Positions 6,545 through 14,370 are shown, counted from the first letter of the stretch. The stretch: DNA of 64,000 nucleotides from Collinsella sp944321445 (GCF_030371825.1 NZ_JAUDDM010000001.1), one strand, 5' to 3'. Notes: generated from the sequence alone by a model not told the origin. Made by a program: numbers and translations.

Positions 6545-8455
6545 ATGAACAAGAAGCAGAAGCGCTGGAGAAACCGCATCCTCGTTGCGCTCGCCATTTT
6601 CGCCGTCGTCTTCGCGCTCGAGGAGACCGGCGCCCTGACCTCGCTGTTCGGCACGCCGGGCGACGTGTACGCGAGCTTTGCGCTCTTCCTCATCCCCTAC
6701 CTCATCGCGGGCTACGACGTCCTTTATAAAGCATGGCGCAACATCCGTCGCGGACAGGCCTTCGACGAGGCCTTCCTCATGACCGTAGCCACCATCGGCG
6801 CGTTCGCCATGGTGCTATTCCCCGAGACCGAGCCACATATGGCCGAAGGCGCCGCGGTCATGCTGTTCTACCAGGTCGGCGAGCTGTTCCAGAGCTACGC
6901 CGTGGGCCAGAGCCGCAAGTCCATCAGCGCCATGATGGACATCGCCCCCGACTACGCCAACATCGAGCAGGACGGCCAGCTCGTCGAGGTCGACCCAGAC
7001 GAGGTCCAGGTCGGCGACATCATCGTCGTCAAGCCCGGCGAGCGCGTGCCCATCGACGGCATCGTGACCGAGGGAGTCTCGCAGCTCGACACCGCGGCGC
7101 TCACCGGCGAGTCCGTCCCGCGCCACGTGGAGCCGGGCGCCGACATCATCTCCGGCTGCATCAACATGACGGGTATCCTGCACATTCGCACGACCAAACA
7201 CTTCGGCGAGTCCACGGTCTCGCGTATCCTCGAGCTTGTGGAAAACGCGAGCGAGAAAAAGGCGCGCACCGAGAACTTCATCACGCGCTTCGCCCGCGTC
7301 TACACCCCCATCGTGACCATCTCCGCAGTGGTACTTGCCGTGGTGCCTCCCATCCTCGGCATGGGTGCCTGGTCCGACTGGATCTTGCGCGGTCTGACGT
7401 TCCTCGTCGTCTCGTGCCCCTGCGCGCTGGTAATCTCGGTGCCGCTATCGTTTTTCGGCGGCATCGGCGGCGCTTCCAAGCTGGGCATCCTTGTAAAGGG
7501 CTCCAACTACCTCGAGCTGCTCTCGAAGGTCGACACCGTGGTGTTCGACAAGACAGGCACACTCACCAACGGCACGTTCAACGTCGTCGCTATCCACCCC
7601 GAATCCGGCGTGGACCCCGACTACGTGCTCTCGAATGCAGCGTACGCCGAAGCGTTCTCCGACCACCCCATCGCGGTCTCCATCCGTGAAGCCTACTCGG
7701 GCGAAATCGACCAGGCGCGCATTGCCGACGCGCACGAGGAATCGGGCCATGGCGTCTCTGCGCAGGTGGACGAGCACGTGGTGATGGTCGGCAACGACAA
7801 GCTCATGGTCGAGCACGGCATCGATTGGCACGATTGCGAGCTTACGGGAACCATCCTGCACGTAACGGTCGACGGCACCTATGTGGGCCACATCGTGATC
7901 GCCGACGTGGTGAAGGACGACGCCGCGCAAACAATCCGCGACCTGCACGCGGCGGGCGTGGCAAAATGCGTCATGCTCACCGGTGACCGTCGCGATGTGG
8001 CGGAGGCCGTGGGAAAGCAGCTCGGCCTCGACGAGGTGCACGCGCAGCTGCTTCCGGCCGACAAGGTGAGCGCCGTCGAGCGTCTGCTCAAACTTGAACA
8101 CGGCGACGCCAAGCTTGCTTTTGTGGGCGACGGCATCAACGATGCGCCGGTGCTCATGCGCGCCGATGTGGGCATCGCCATGGGCGCCATGGGCTCCGAC
8201 GCAGCCATCGAGGCCGCTGACGTGGTGCTGATGGACGACAAGCCGTCCAAGATCTCGCTCGCCATCCGCATCGCGCGCAAGACCATGCGCATCGTGTGGC
8301 AGAACATCATCTTCGCGCTTGCGGTGAAAATCGGCATCCTGGTGCTTGCGGCACTCGGCATTGCGAACATGTGGCTCGCAGTGTTTGGCGATGTGGGCGT
8401 AGCGATGATTGCGATCTTGAATGCCATGAGGGCTATGCGGGTGAAGGGGGTCTAG
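6545..8455 (+). CDS. P1B-type zinc/cadmium/lead-exporting ATPase
   Basis: A 636-residue heavy-metal-translocating ATPase in the inner membrane. Visible landmarks are the actuator TGES (LTGESVP), the transmembrane CPC (SCPCALVIS, about residue 290), the phosphorylation site DKTGTLT (about 335), the nucleotide-domain HP pair (SDHPIA), and the hinge GDGINDAPVL. The last membrane pair contains a Lys (FALAVKIG) and DVGV, the signature of the Zn/Cd/Pb subgroup rather than copper pumps. There is no N-terminal HMA domain; the chaperone upstream probably replaces it. Expected to export zinc when the ArsR repressor releases its operators. Confidence 0.93.
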   Translation: MNKKQKRWRNRILVALAIFAVVFALEETGALTSLFGTPGDVYASFALFLIPYLIAGYDVLYKAWRNIRRGQAFDEAFLMTVATIGAFAMVLFPETEPHMAEGAAVMLFYQVGELFQSYAVGQSRKSISAMMDIAPDYANIEQDGQLVEVDPDEVQVGDIIVVKPGERVPIDGIVTEGVSQLDTAALTGESVPRHVEPGADIISGCINMTGILHIRTTKHFGESTVSRILELVENASEKKARTENFITRFARVYTPIVTISAVVLAVVPPILGMGAWSDWILRGLTFLVVSCPCALVISVPLSFFGGIGGASKLGILVKGSNYLELLSKVDTVVFDKTGTLTNGTFNVVAIHPESGVDPDYVLSNAAYAEAFSDHPIAVSIREAYSGEIDQARIADAHEESGHGVSAQVDEHVVMVGNDKLMVEHGIDWHDCELTGTILHVTVDGTYVGHIVIADVVKDDAAQTIRDLHAAGVAKCVMLTGDRRDVAEAVGKQLGLDEVHAQLLPADKVSAVERLLKLEHGDAKLAFVGDGINDAPVLMRADVGIAMGAMGSDAAIEAADVVLMDDKPSKISLAIRIARKTMRIVWQNIIFALAVKIGILVLAALGIANMWLAVFGDVGVAMIAILNAMRAMRVKGV

Positions 8456-8476
8456 AGAACCCGAGTTTGGGACAAA

Positions 8477-8522
8477 AGTGCCTGTCCCCATTTTCCCACG
8501 TGGGACAATGGGGACAGGCACT
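8477..8522. repeat. GGGACAGGCAC-type palindrome, paired copy
   Basis: AGTGCCTGTCCCCATT (8477-8492) and AATGGGGACAGGCACT (8507-8522) are perfect 16-bp arms. The centre TCCCACGTGGGA (8494-8505) is itself palindromic. It lies between the convergent ATPase and DtxR genes and its right flank forms the last codons of the DtxR gene. It could fold as a hairpin terminator for either strand. Confidence 0.8.
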
Positions 8523-8880
8523 ATTTTCCCATGTGAGCTTTGAGTTTTTGGAAGCTGTCTTCGGAGAGGCAGTGTTCCATGTGGCAGGCCTCTTCGGCAG
8601 CCGTTTCGGCATCGACACCGGCGGCGATGAGCACGTCGCGGAAGAACACGTGGCGTTCCAAGATCTCGTGCGCCACCTGCGAGCCTTCCTCGGTCAGGCG
8701 CACGTCGCGCTTCACAACTTCAATGAGCCCCTTGCTCTCCAAAGTTGAAAGCGCCTTGGACACGCTCGCTTTCGTAACGTCCAGATACCCCGCGATATCG
8801 ATGGCGCGAACAGCGCCATGCTTCTGCTGAAGCACCAGAATCGCTTCCAGATAGTCCTCGCCCGATTCACGCAGCCGCAT
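8521..8880 (-). CDS. DtxR/MntR-family metal-dependent regulator
   Basis: A 119-residue regulator with an N-terminal winged helix (SGEDYLEAILVLQQKHGAVRAIDIAGYLDVTKASVSKALSTLESKGLI region) and a C-terminal metal/dimer domain containing HEILERHVFF and ACHMEHCLSEDSF. These carry the Glu, Cys, Glu and His ligands typical of the family. No SH3 domain is present, as in MntR. Mn or Fe cannot be separated by sequence. The terminal residues MGK and the stop are provided by the adjacent palindromic repeat. A DtxR-box-like site lies upstream at 8908-8926. Confidence 0.9.
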   Translation of the reverse strand: MRLRESGEDYLEAILVLQQKHGAVRAIDIAGYLDVTKASVSKALSTLESKGLIEVVKRDVRLTEEGSQVAHEILERHVFFRDVLIAAGVDAETAAEEACHMEHCLSEDSFQKLKAHMGK

Positions 8881-8907
8881 GGTGTGCCCTCTCCGTAAGT
8901 AGAATAG

Positions 8908-8926
8908 TTAACCATATCTAACCTAA
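8908..8926 (-). promoter_or_regulatory. DtxR-box-like site upstream of the DtxR gene
   Basis: On the minus strand the 19-mer begins TTAGGTTAG, identical to the first half of the classical DtxR box, and ends GGTTAA, a degenerate second half. It is about 30 bp upstream of the regulator's ATG, suggesting autoregulation. Only one half matches well. Confidence 0.45.
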
Positions 8927-8977
8927 CCCAACAAGTTCACCATGTCAAACCACAGCGCGAATCTCAACCTCCTCTGC

Positions 8978-9019
8978 AAACAAAACGCCCGCACCACCGT
9001 AGCCACGGTGATGCGGGCG
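8978..9019 (-). terminator. Rho-independent terminator of the FKBP gene
   Basis: On the minus strand a 15-bp stem with one G-U pair (9019-9005 with 9000-8986, loop GGCT) is followed by TTTTGTTTGC. It starts 22 bp after the stop of the prolyl isomerase gene. Confidence 0.85.
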
Positions 9020-9041
9020 CGCGAATTGTATGAGGCCTTGA

Positions 9042-9470
9042 TTACCCCAGCACCTCAACGAGCTCGATCTCGAAGTTGAGGTCCTTGCCCGCCATCTCGT
9101 GGTTGGCATCGAGGTCGACGCCCTCGGCGTCCACCGCCACGACGGTCACCGGGACGGGCTGACCACCCGGGCCGGACAGGAACAGACGGTCACCGACCTT
9201 GATCTGCTCGATATTGGGCACCTGAGCCGCCGGGAAGTGCAGGACAAGGTCCTCACGACGCTCACCATAGGCCTCGGCGCACGGAATGTGGACAGTCTTC
9301 TTCTCGCCCACCTCCATGTCCATGACCGCAGCATCGAAACCGGCGATCATTTGGTGCGCGCCGCAGGTGAACTCGATGGGCTCACCGCGGTCGTAGCTGG
9401 AGTCGAACTGGGTGCCATCGTCAAGGGTGCCGCGATAGTGCGCGCGAACCTTCTTGCCGTTGTTGGACAT
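9042..9470 (-). CDS. SlyD-like FKBP-type peptidyl-prolyl isomerase
   Basis: A 142-residue cytoplasmic isomerase/chaperone. The FKBP core is split: GTLDDGTQFDSSYDRGEPIEF, then MIAGFDAAVMDMEVGEKKTV. An inserted flap domain follows (about residues 67-120, IPCAEAYGERRED..., GQPVPVTVVAVD), and the fold closes with DANHEMAGKDLNFEIELVEV. That arrangement is SlyD-type, but the His-rich nickel tail of E. coli SlyD is absent. The ATG at 9470 has GAGG 5 nt upstream; a longer reading to 9683 has no support. Confidence 0.9.
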   Translation of the reverse strand: MSNNGKKVRAHYRGTLDDGTQFDSSYDRGEPIEFTCGAHQMIAGFDAAVMDMEVGEKKTVHIPCAEAYGERREDLVLHFPAAQVPNIEQIKVGDRLFLSGPGGQPVPVTVVAVDAEGVDLDANHEMAGKDLNFEIELVEVLG

Positions 9471-9645
9471 GTCATCCTCGTTTCTGTATCCGCCCGCACC
9501 CCGGGTGGGCGCAGACATGTAGCAGTCACTATACCCGAAAAGCTGCATTCGTGCCGCTCCGCACGCATTCATGACATTGCGTGCATCCGACGCCGGGACA
9601 TCGGGTAGGATGGCACCAGAGACTGCTATCGAAAGGATGCGGACT

Positions 9646-9831
9646 ATGGCAGACACGGATATGCAAGTGCCCGAGATGCTCAAAGACGAGAACCTCGAGC
9701 AGGCAGTCGGCGGTCGAGGTGCTCAGGAACTGCAGGATTACCTCGACTCCTACCGTACGAACCTCGAGCAGGCGAACCAGGCGATCAAGGACGCGACCGA
9801 GGTGTTGAAAGAGCAGGCGCAGCGGCCGTAG
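9646..9831 (+). CDS. Small conserved-looking helical protein, unknown
   Basis: A 61-residue acidic protein, probably two helices (DENLEQAVGG, then ELQDYLDSYRTNLEQANQAIKDATEVLKEQ), with heptad-like spacing suggesting a coiled coil. AAAGGA stands 8 nt before the ATG. It is alone between the FKBP gene and a strong hairpin, so a short monocistronic message is likely. I do not recognise the family. Confidence 0.6.
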   Translation: MADTDMQVPEMLKDENLEQAVGGRGAQELQDYLDSYRTNLEQANQAIKDATEVLKEQAQRP

Positions 9832-9887
9832 GAACACGCTGCCGAACCGGGGCGAGGGTAGGCCCCGGATGCCTCGCAGCAAGACGA

Positions 9888-9928
9888 CGAAGGGGCGCGG
9901 CGCCCACACGATGCGCCGCGCCCCTTCG
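9888..9928. terminator. Bidirectional hairpin terminator
   Basis: A perfect 16-bp stem (9888-9903 with 9913-9928), core GAAGGGGCGCGGCGC, loop of 9 nt, between the small ORF (+) and the convergent D-Ala ligase gene (-). Confidence 0.75.
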
Positions 9929-9963
9929 CGAACAGAGCGGTCGTCAAACCTCTCGCCTCATGC

Positions 9964-11028
9964 CTACCGATGCAGTTCGCACGTGATAAGCTCGGCGAGC
10001 ACCTCTCCCAGCTCATGGCCGGCAACGCGCATCATCTGCGGGAAGCGCGAATAGTAGGTCATGCCGGGCGTGGAGTTGACCTCGTTGAACACGACCTCGC
10101 CCTCGGGCGTCACGAACAGGTCGACGCGCGCGAAGCCGGAGCAGCCGAGCGCCTCGTAGACCGTGCGGCCCGCCTCGCGCACGCGCGTCATGACATCGGC
10201 GGGAAGGTCTGCCGGGCAGCGCAGCTCGGTGTTGGCACCAGGGTCCTTCTCCAGATGGATACGGAAGAAGCCGTCGCCCGTGATGACGATCTCGTCGGCC
10301 TCGCCCATCTTGATGCCGTGAATCGAATCGCCCATGATGGCGCAACCGACCTCGACGCCCGTGATGGCTTCCTCAACGGCAACCTTCTCGTCGAGCGCGA
10401 AGGCGGCGTCGAGCGCCTCGCGGTAGGCAGCCTCGTCAGCCGCCTTGGACACGCCGATCGATGAGCCGCCGCGCGCCGGCTTCACGAACACGGGATAGCC
10501 GCCGCACGTATCGACCACAGCCAGGCAGTCCTCCTCGGACGCGCCGCGCCAGAGCACCTCGCACTTGGGCGAGCGCACGCCCGCCGCCGCGGCAAGGCGA
10601 TGCGAGGCGTCCTTGTCCATGCACACGGCACTTGCCAGCACGCCACAGCCCACATACGGAATGCCGCAGGCCTCGAGCGTGCCCTGCACGGTGCCGTCCT
10701 CGCCGCCCTGGCCGTGGAGCACCGGCAGCGCCACGTCCACGTCGAGCTCGACGAACTCGTTGTCGACAAGCTCGAGCATACCGCCGCGTGCGCCCTCACC
10801 GCGGCCAGGAATGAGGACGATGGGATTCGCGTCGTGTTCCTCCCACGCGCCCGTGACCACATCGGCCGCATCGCCGGTGTAATGGAACCACGCGCCATCG
10901 CGATCGATGCCGATGAGAACCGGCTCGAAGCGATCGCGCGGCAGCTGGGCGATAACGTTGTCGGCGGATTTAAGCGAAATATCGTGCTCGGTGGAAATGC
11001 CACCGAAAAGAATGGCGACCTTGATCAT
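9964..11028 (-). CDS. ddl: D-Ala--D-Ala ligase family protein with VanA-like loop
   Basis: ATP-grasp ligase of 354 residues that makes the terminal dipeptide or depsipeptide of peptidoglycan precursors. Seen: N-terminal VAILFGGISTEHDISLKSA, HGQGGEDGTVQG (104-116), VKPARGGSSIGV (182-193), GCSGFARVDLF (296-305) and NEVNSTPGMT (315-324). The omega-loop (253-263) reads GFFRIHLEKDP. Standard Ddl enzymes carry a Tyr/Lys loop there, whereas VanA-type D-Ala:D-Lac ligases carry FRIHQE, including the His that favours lactate. No vanH or vanX lies nearby. As the only ligase seen here it may simply be the housekeeping enzyme of this lineage. Confidence 0.85.
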   Translation of the reverse strand: MIKVAILFGGISTEHDISLKSADNVIAQLPRDRFEPVLIGIDRDGAWFHYTGDAADVVTGAWEEHDANPIVLIPGRGEGARGGMLELVDNEFVELDVDVALPVLHGQGGEDGTVQGTLEACGIPYVGCGVLASAVCMDKDASHRLAAAAGVRSPKCEVLWRGASEEDCLAVVDTCGGYPVFVKPARGGSSIGVSKAADEAAYREALDAAFALDEKVAVEEAITGVEVGCAIMGDSIHGIKMGEADEIVITGDGFFRIHLEKDPGANTELRCPADLPADVMTRVREAGRTVYEALGCSGFARVDLFVTPEGEVVFNEVNSTPGMTYYSRFPQMMRVAGHELGEVLAELITCELHR

Positions 11029-11182
11029 GGGATGCGTCCTTTCGATAAGCGAATGCCGAATTACGATACAGGCCGGCTATCGCAGAAGACCGTAGCGAAC
11101 CATTCTATAACTACAGGCACGGGACGAGCACGCGGCTTCGAGGCAAGCCACCCGCTGCACGTAGGGCCCATATCCATTGCCA

Positions 11183-11211
11183 TATCTAGTATAGATAGTC
11201 TATACTAGATA
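11183..11211 (+). promoter_or_regulatory. 29-bp palindromic operator of the toxin-antitoxin pair
   Basis: TATCTAGTATAGA, TAG, TCTATACTAGATA: perfect 13-bp arms. It ends 8 bp before the AGGAGG of the antitoxin gene, so a bound protein would block transcription or translation start. Ribbon-helix-helix antitoxins bind palindromes of this kind, usually helped by their toxin. Confidence 0.8.
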
Positions 11212-11233
11212 CCGACATGAGGAGGCGTGCTCT

Positions 11234-11527
11234 ATGGCGACATCGACGGTATCTGCCAGCGTTAACACCGAAATCAAGACCATCGTTGCACATCGCCTGC
11301 AGCAAGCTGGAACGACCGCCAACGAGGTCATCCGCTCGCTTTGGGACCATATTGCAGCAACAGGGGATATTCCTCGCTTCAACACGGCTGACCATCAGGC
11401 AGCAGGAGATGACTCCGAGGCTTTTCAGCGTCTGATGGAGCTTCGAGGCACTATTCCACACAATACGCCGCTTGCGAACATGAGCCCCGCCGATATCAAG
11501 CGAGAGCTGATGATGCGCGATGTATAA
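11234..11527 (+). CDS. RelB/DinJ-like antitoxin
   Basis: A 97-residue protein with a ribbon-helix-helix N-terminus (STVSASVNTEIKTIVAHRLQQAGTTANEVIRSLWDHI) of the RelB/DinJ type and a disordered, acidic C-terminal half expected to wrap the toxin. AGGAGG is 8 bp before the ATG. Its last 8 bases overlap the PIN toxin gene, the usual translational coupling of such modules. The perfect palindrome upstream is the probable autoregulatory site. Confidence 0.85.
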   Translation: MATSTVSASVNTEIKTIVAHRLQQAGTTANEVIRSLWDHIAATGDIPRFNTADHQAAGDDSEAFQRLMELRGTIPHNTPLANMSPADIKRELMMRDV

Positions 11528-11933
11528 GCTGCTGCTCGACACGAACGTGTTGCTTGACTTCATGGTTCCGGATCGGCCAGAGTCTGACGCCGCAGTGGAA
11601 ATCATACGCCGCTGCTCCAACGGAACCGACGTTGGCTGCGTGTGCGCAGGATCGCTCAAAGATGCCTACTATGTCGCCCGCAAGCACCTGGGAGAGCAGA
11701 CTGCGCGTGATTTCGTCCGAGCGTTTCTGGAGGCACTTTCCGTTGCGCCCCTCGACGAGGCAATGTGCAAGATTGCCGCAAACTCGAACGAACCCGATTT
11801 TGAAGACGCCCTCGTTCGGGCGACCGCAGAACACATCAACGCAAATCTCATCCTTACGCGAGACGCAAAAGCCTACGAGCACAGCACCGTACGCGCCATC
11901 AGTCCTCAACAATTCGTTGACCTCTTTTGCTAA
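11520..11933 (+). CDS. PIN-domain toxin (VapC-like)
   Basis: A 137-residue PIN-fold ribonuclease. Acidic residues of the site are visible: LLLDTNVLLDFM (Asp 6), SLKDAYYVARK (mid), NEPDFEDALVRATAE (Glu/Asp pair) and LILTRDAKAY. PIN toxins cleave tRNA or rRNA when the antitoxin is lost. Pairing with a RelB/DinJ-type rather than a VapB-type antitoxin is common in this phylum. Overlaps the antitoxin gene by 8 nt and is 3 bp from the next gene, so all three may be one transcript. Confidence 0.87.
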   Translation: MYKLLLDTNVLLDFMVPDRPESDAAVEIIRRCSNGTDVGCVCAGSLKDAYYVARKHLGEQTARDFVRAFLEALSVAPLDEAMCKIAANSNEPDFEDALVRATAEHINANLILTRDAKAYEHSTVRAISPQQFVDLFC

Positions 11934-11936
11934 CCG

Positions 11937-12710
11937 ATGGCGCGCACGATATCTTTCGCTTCTTCCGTTTTTACACTGCACGTCGATGCCTGCGGCACCA
12001 GCATCCCCGTCAGCGTCACGCGCAAGCGCGTGCGCAACCTCAACCTGCGTGTTCACGGGGACGGCACCGTCGCGCTCAGCATTCCTGTGCGCACGAGCAC
12101 GACGACTGCTCAGGAGTTTTTAGACCGCAAGGCCGCGTGGATCGCCGAGCGCGTGCGACGCAGGCAGCAGGCGAACGAAACGCCCCGCAGCGAAGAGGAC
12201 CTGCTGACCGTTCCCTTGTGGGGCGAGCTCGTGCCCCTCGCAGATGCACTGCGCCGCTCAGGCATTCGCTTTGGCTCCACCGCGCGCCCAGGCACGTTCG
12301 GCGCCAAGCCTCAACAAGATTCCGAAGAGCTGACCGGGCTCTCCCCCGAGGTGTACTACAACCTGGTCGCCAAGCTCTATCGCCGCGAGCTGAGCCGCGT
12401 GCTACCCGAAGTCGTCGCGCAGGCAGAAAGCGCTACGGGCACGTGCGCCAGCCGCTGGAGTCTGCGCAGCATGAAGAGCCGCTGGGGCTCTTGCACGCCC
12501 AAAACCCGCGCCATCCGCATCAACACGAACCTCGCCGCCTACCCGCGCATCTGCCTGAACATGGTCGTGATCCACGAGCTCGTGCACCTCATGGAGCCGA
12601 GCCACAACACGCGCTTCCACATGTTGCTCGACACCTACTGTCCGCGCAACCGCGAGGCATCGATGCTGCTCAAGCACGGTGCGCGCGAGATTGCAACCGA
12701 CAGGATGTAG
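11937..12710 (+). CDS. YgjP-like (DUF45) zinc metallopeptidase
   Basis: A 257-residue protein with an N-terminal beta domain and a C-terminal metalloprotease domain. The zinc motif HELVHLMEPSHNTRFH (about residues 205-220) gives HExxH plus a third His. The preceding block SMKSRWGSCTPKTRAIRINTNLA is the family signature. Substrate and role are unknown; relatives are often encoded beside restriction or toxin systems. The ATG at 11937 lies 3 bp after the PIN toxin stop. Its last 50 bases have a diverged duplicate at 14443-14492, beyond the AlbA gene. Confidence 0.88.
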   Translation: MARTISFASSVFTLHVDACGTSIPVSVTRKRVRNLNLRVHGDGTVALSIPVRTSTTTAQEFLDRKAAWIAERVRRRQQANETPRSEEDLLTVPLWGELVPLADALRRSGIRFGSTARPGTFGAKPQQDSEELTGLSPEVYYNLVAKLYRRELSRVLPEVVAQAESATGTCASRWSLRSMKSRWGSCTPKTRAIRINTNLAAYPRICLNMVVIHELVHLMEPSHNTRFHMLLDTYCPRNREASMLLKHGAREIATDRM

Positions 12711-12728
12711 CCCGCCCCTTTCTTGTCG

Positions 12729-14321
12729 CTAACCGGTCGCCGCATCGCCCAGTCGCAAGCGCTCAGACGCCTGATAGCGCGTCGCCCGCGCACGCCCCGT
12801 CTTCACGAGTGCACCGTCGTCGACCATTCCGTTAATGACCTTGAGCGCCGTATCGCGGCCGACGCCAAGCGCCTCTTGCGCTTCCTCACGGGAAAACTCA
12901 TCGCGCTCAAGCGCAAACGAGATGAGGAATCGCTCAAGACGGGGCGATTCACCATTCGACAATCCCGTCACCTGAATGGCAGACGCATCCTCCACAGGCG
13001 TCGGGCGCATCTGTTCGATGCGGATGTCGAGACGCTCAGGCGCTACCTCTCGTCCCGCTGCCGCCGCAATTTGTCTCCGCTCAATCTCTGCGCGCTCGGC
13101 GCATGCGCGATCATACGCAGCCTTCACGCGCACCGGAAGTGCACCCATGGCATCAAGCTGCTCGAACGCATCCTGGCCGCCGCGCAAATCGGGTCCATCG
13201 TTGCGCGTCAAGCTCAAAGACGGATTGCGTGCCGTATTGATATTGGGCAGCACGAGCGAGAAAAACGACCCCTCAGCCTCGATGCTCGCCTGCAAACGTT
13301 CCTGTTCATAGAGCTTCCAAATCTTCGGAAGGCCGGAACCGTATGCTTCGACCTCCCCTAACCGGTGAAACAGCGCAAGCAGGGCGGGATTGCGAGGAGA
13401 CGATTCACGCGTTATCGCCTGCCGCTCCGTGATGCCAAACAGGCTGCCGCACGACGTGAACGACAGCTCTGTTCGATACATTTTCACGAGCGTGGGAAGA
13501 TGGACGCTCTCGTCGTAATCGCGATGGATAATCGCGTTGAGCAGCCCCTCGCGCAGGGCATCATCGGGATAGTCGCGTTGGTCGATGCGCGTCTCGCTCG
13601 GAAAGTAGGAGCGCAGATTGTTCGCCAGGCGCAAGAATCTCAAAGCATCCTCGAACTGCCGAAGCACCGACCCCTCGCACTCCAAGCGATCCAAGAACTC
13701 GGTGCCCGCGTCGTCGTTGAACACGGCGCACTTCAGCGTGTAGGGGTTTTGATCGGAAACGAGTAGCGCAAGGTTGGAATAAAACCCGTCGCGCGCATAG
13801 AACCCGAGCGAACGATAGCGCTCCTTGGAGAAGTCCACATGATGGGACCTGAAGAACGCGGCAGCCTCCTCGAACGTCAGGTCTTGCACCGGCGCATGAC
13901 GCGTCTCGAAGAGATCGCCGTCCGCCTCGCGTATCATGCGGCGAATATCGCGCCTGCCCATCGGCACGGTCGCAGGTCCCAAACGCGTGAAAACGCCAGC
14001 GGGTACCAAGCCTTTCGCGGCAAGGTAGTACGGCTTTTCGTCTCCCGGCTCGACGCTCACAAGAATGAGGGGCTTCCCGTCAATCTCAATCGGTTCGATA
14101 TGGACGAACTGCGCGACCTCAGGACAGATGGCATCATGCACGAGATTCGAGATTTTGAGCATCTCGCCATCGATATCGTCGACACCGATTACCTGACCAA
14201 AATCGTCGATACCGACGTAGATGTTCCCGCCCGCGCCGTTTGTGAAAGCGATGATCGTCTTGGCAATACGGTCGTTGACTATGCGTTTGAGCTCGACGCG
14301 CTCGCTCTCCTTCAGTTCCAT
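12729..14321 (-). CDS. AlbA_2/Schlafen-type DNA-binding ATPase-like protein
   Basis: A 530-residue protein. Residues 1-120 form an AlbA_2 (divergent AAA_4, Schlafen-like) domain: ESERVELKRIVNDRIAKTIIAFTNGAGGNIYVGIDDFGQVIG, ending GVFTRLGPATVPM. Residues 240-350 resemble the associated GHKL-like fold (PDDALREGLLNAIIHRDY, EAYGSGLPKIWKLY). The C-terminus (460-520) is a winged helix (FSREEAQEALGVGRDTALKVINGMVDDGALVKTG). AAGGAG precedes the ATG at 14321 by 7 nt. It is convergent with the ygjP gene and flanked by ygjP 3' sequence on both sides. Such proteins occur as transcription regulators and in defence islands; the role here is open. Confidence 0.83.
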   Translation of the reverse strand: MELKESERVELKRIVNDRIAKTIIAFTNGAGGNIYVGIDDFGQVIGVDDIDGEMLKISNLVHDAICPEVAQFVHIEPIEIDGKPLILVSVEPGDEKPYYLAAKGLVPAGVFTRLGPATVPMGRRDIRRMIREADGDLFETRHAPVQDLTFEEAAAFFRSHHVDFSKERYRSLGFYARDGFYSNLALLVSDQNPYTLKCAVFNDDAGTEFLDRLECEGSVLRQFEDALRFLRLANNLRSYFPSETRIDQRDYPDDALREGLLNAIIHRDYDESVHLPTLVKMYRTELSFTSCGSLFGITERQAITRESSPRNPALLALFHRLGEVEAYGSGLPKIWKLYEQERLQASIEAEGSFFSLVLPNINTARNPSLSLTRNDGPDLRGGQDAFEQLDAMGALPVRVKAAYDRACAERAEIERRQIAAAAGREVAPERLDIRIEQMRPTPVEDASAIQVTGLSNGESPRLERFLISFALERDEFSREEAQEALGVGRDTALKVINGMVDDGALVKTGRARATRYQASERLRLGDAATG

Positions 14322-14334
14322 CGCCAATCTCCTT

Positions 14335-14370
14335 ATCGTCGATTTTCGACGATTCTAGCATATCGACGAT
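14335..14370 (-). promoter_or_regulatory. Three ATCGTCGA-type sites upstream of the AlbA gene
   Basis: ATCGTCGA-TTT-TCGACGAT (14335-14353) is a perfect dyad 13 bp before the start codon, and a third copy ATCGACGAT is at 14362-14370. The cluster overlaps where the minus-strand promoter should be. The AlbA/winged-helix product is the natural binding candidate. Confidence 0.6.

Noticed and set aside
9964..11028. A glycopeptide-resistance operon
   Set aside because: Only the ligase is present, with no vanH, vanX, vanR or vanS near it. The VanA-like loop alone does not make resistance.
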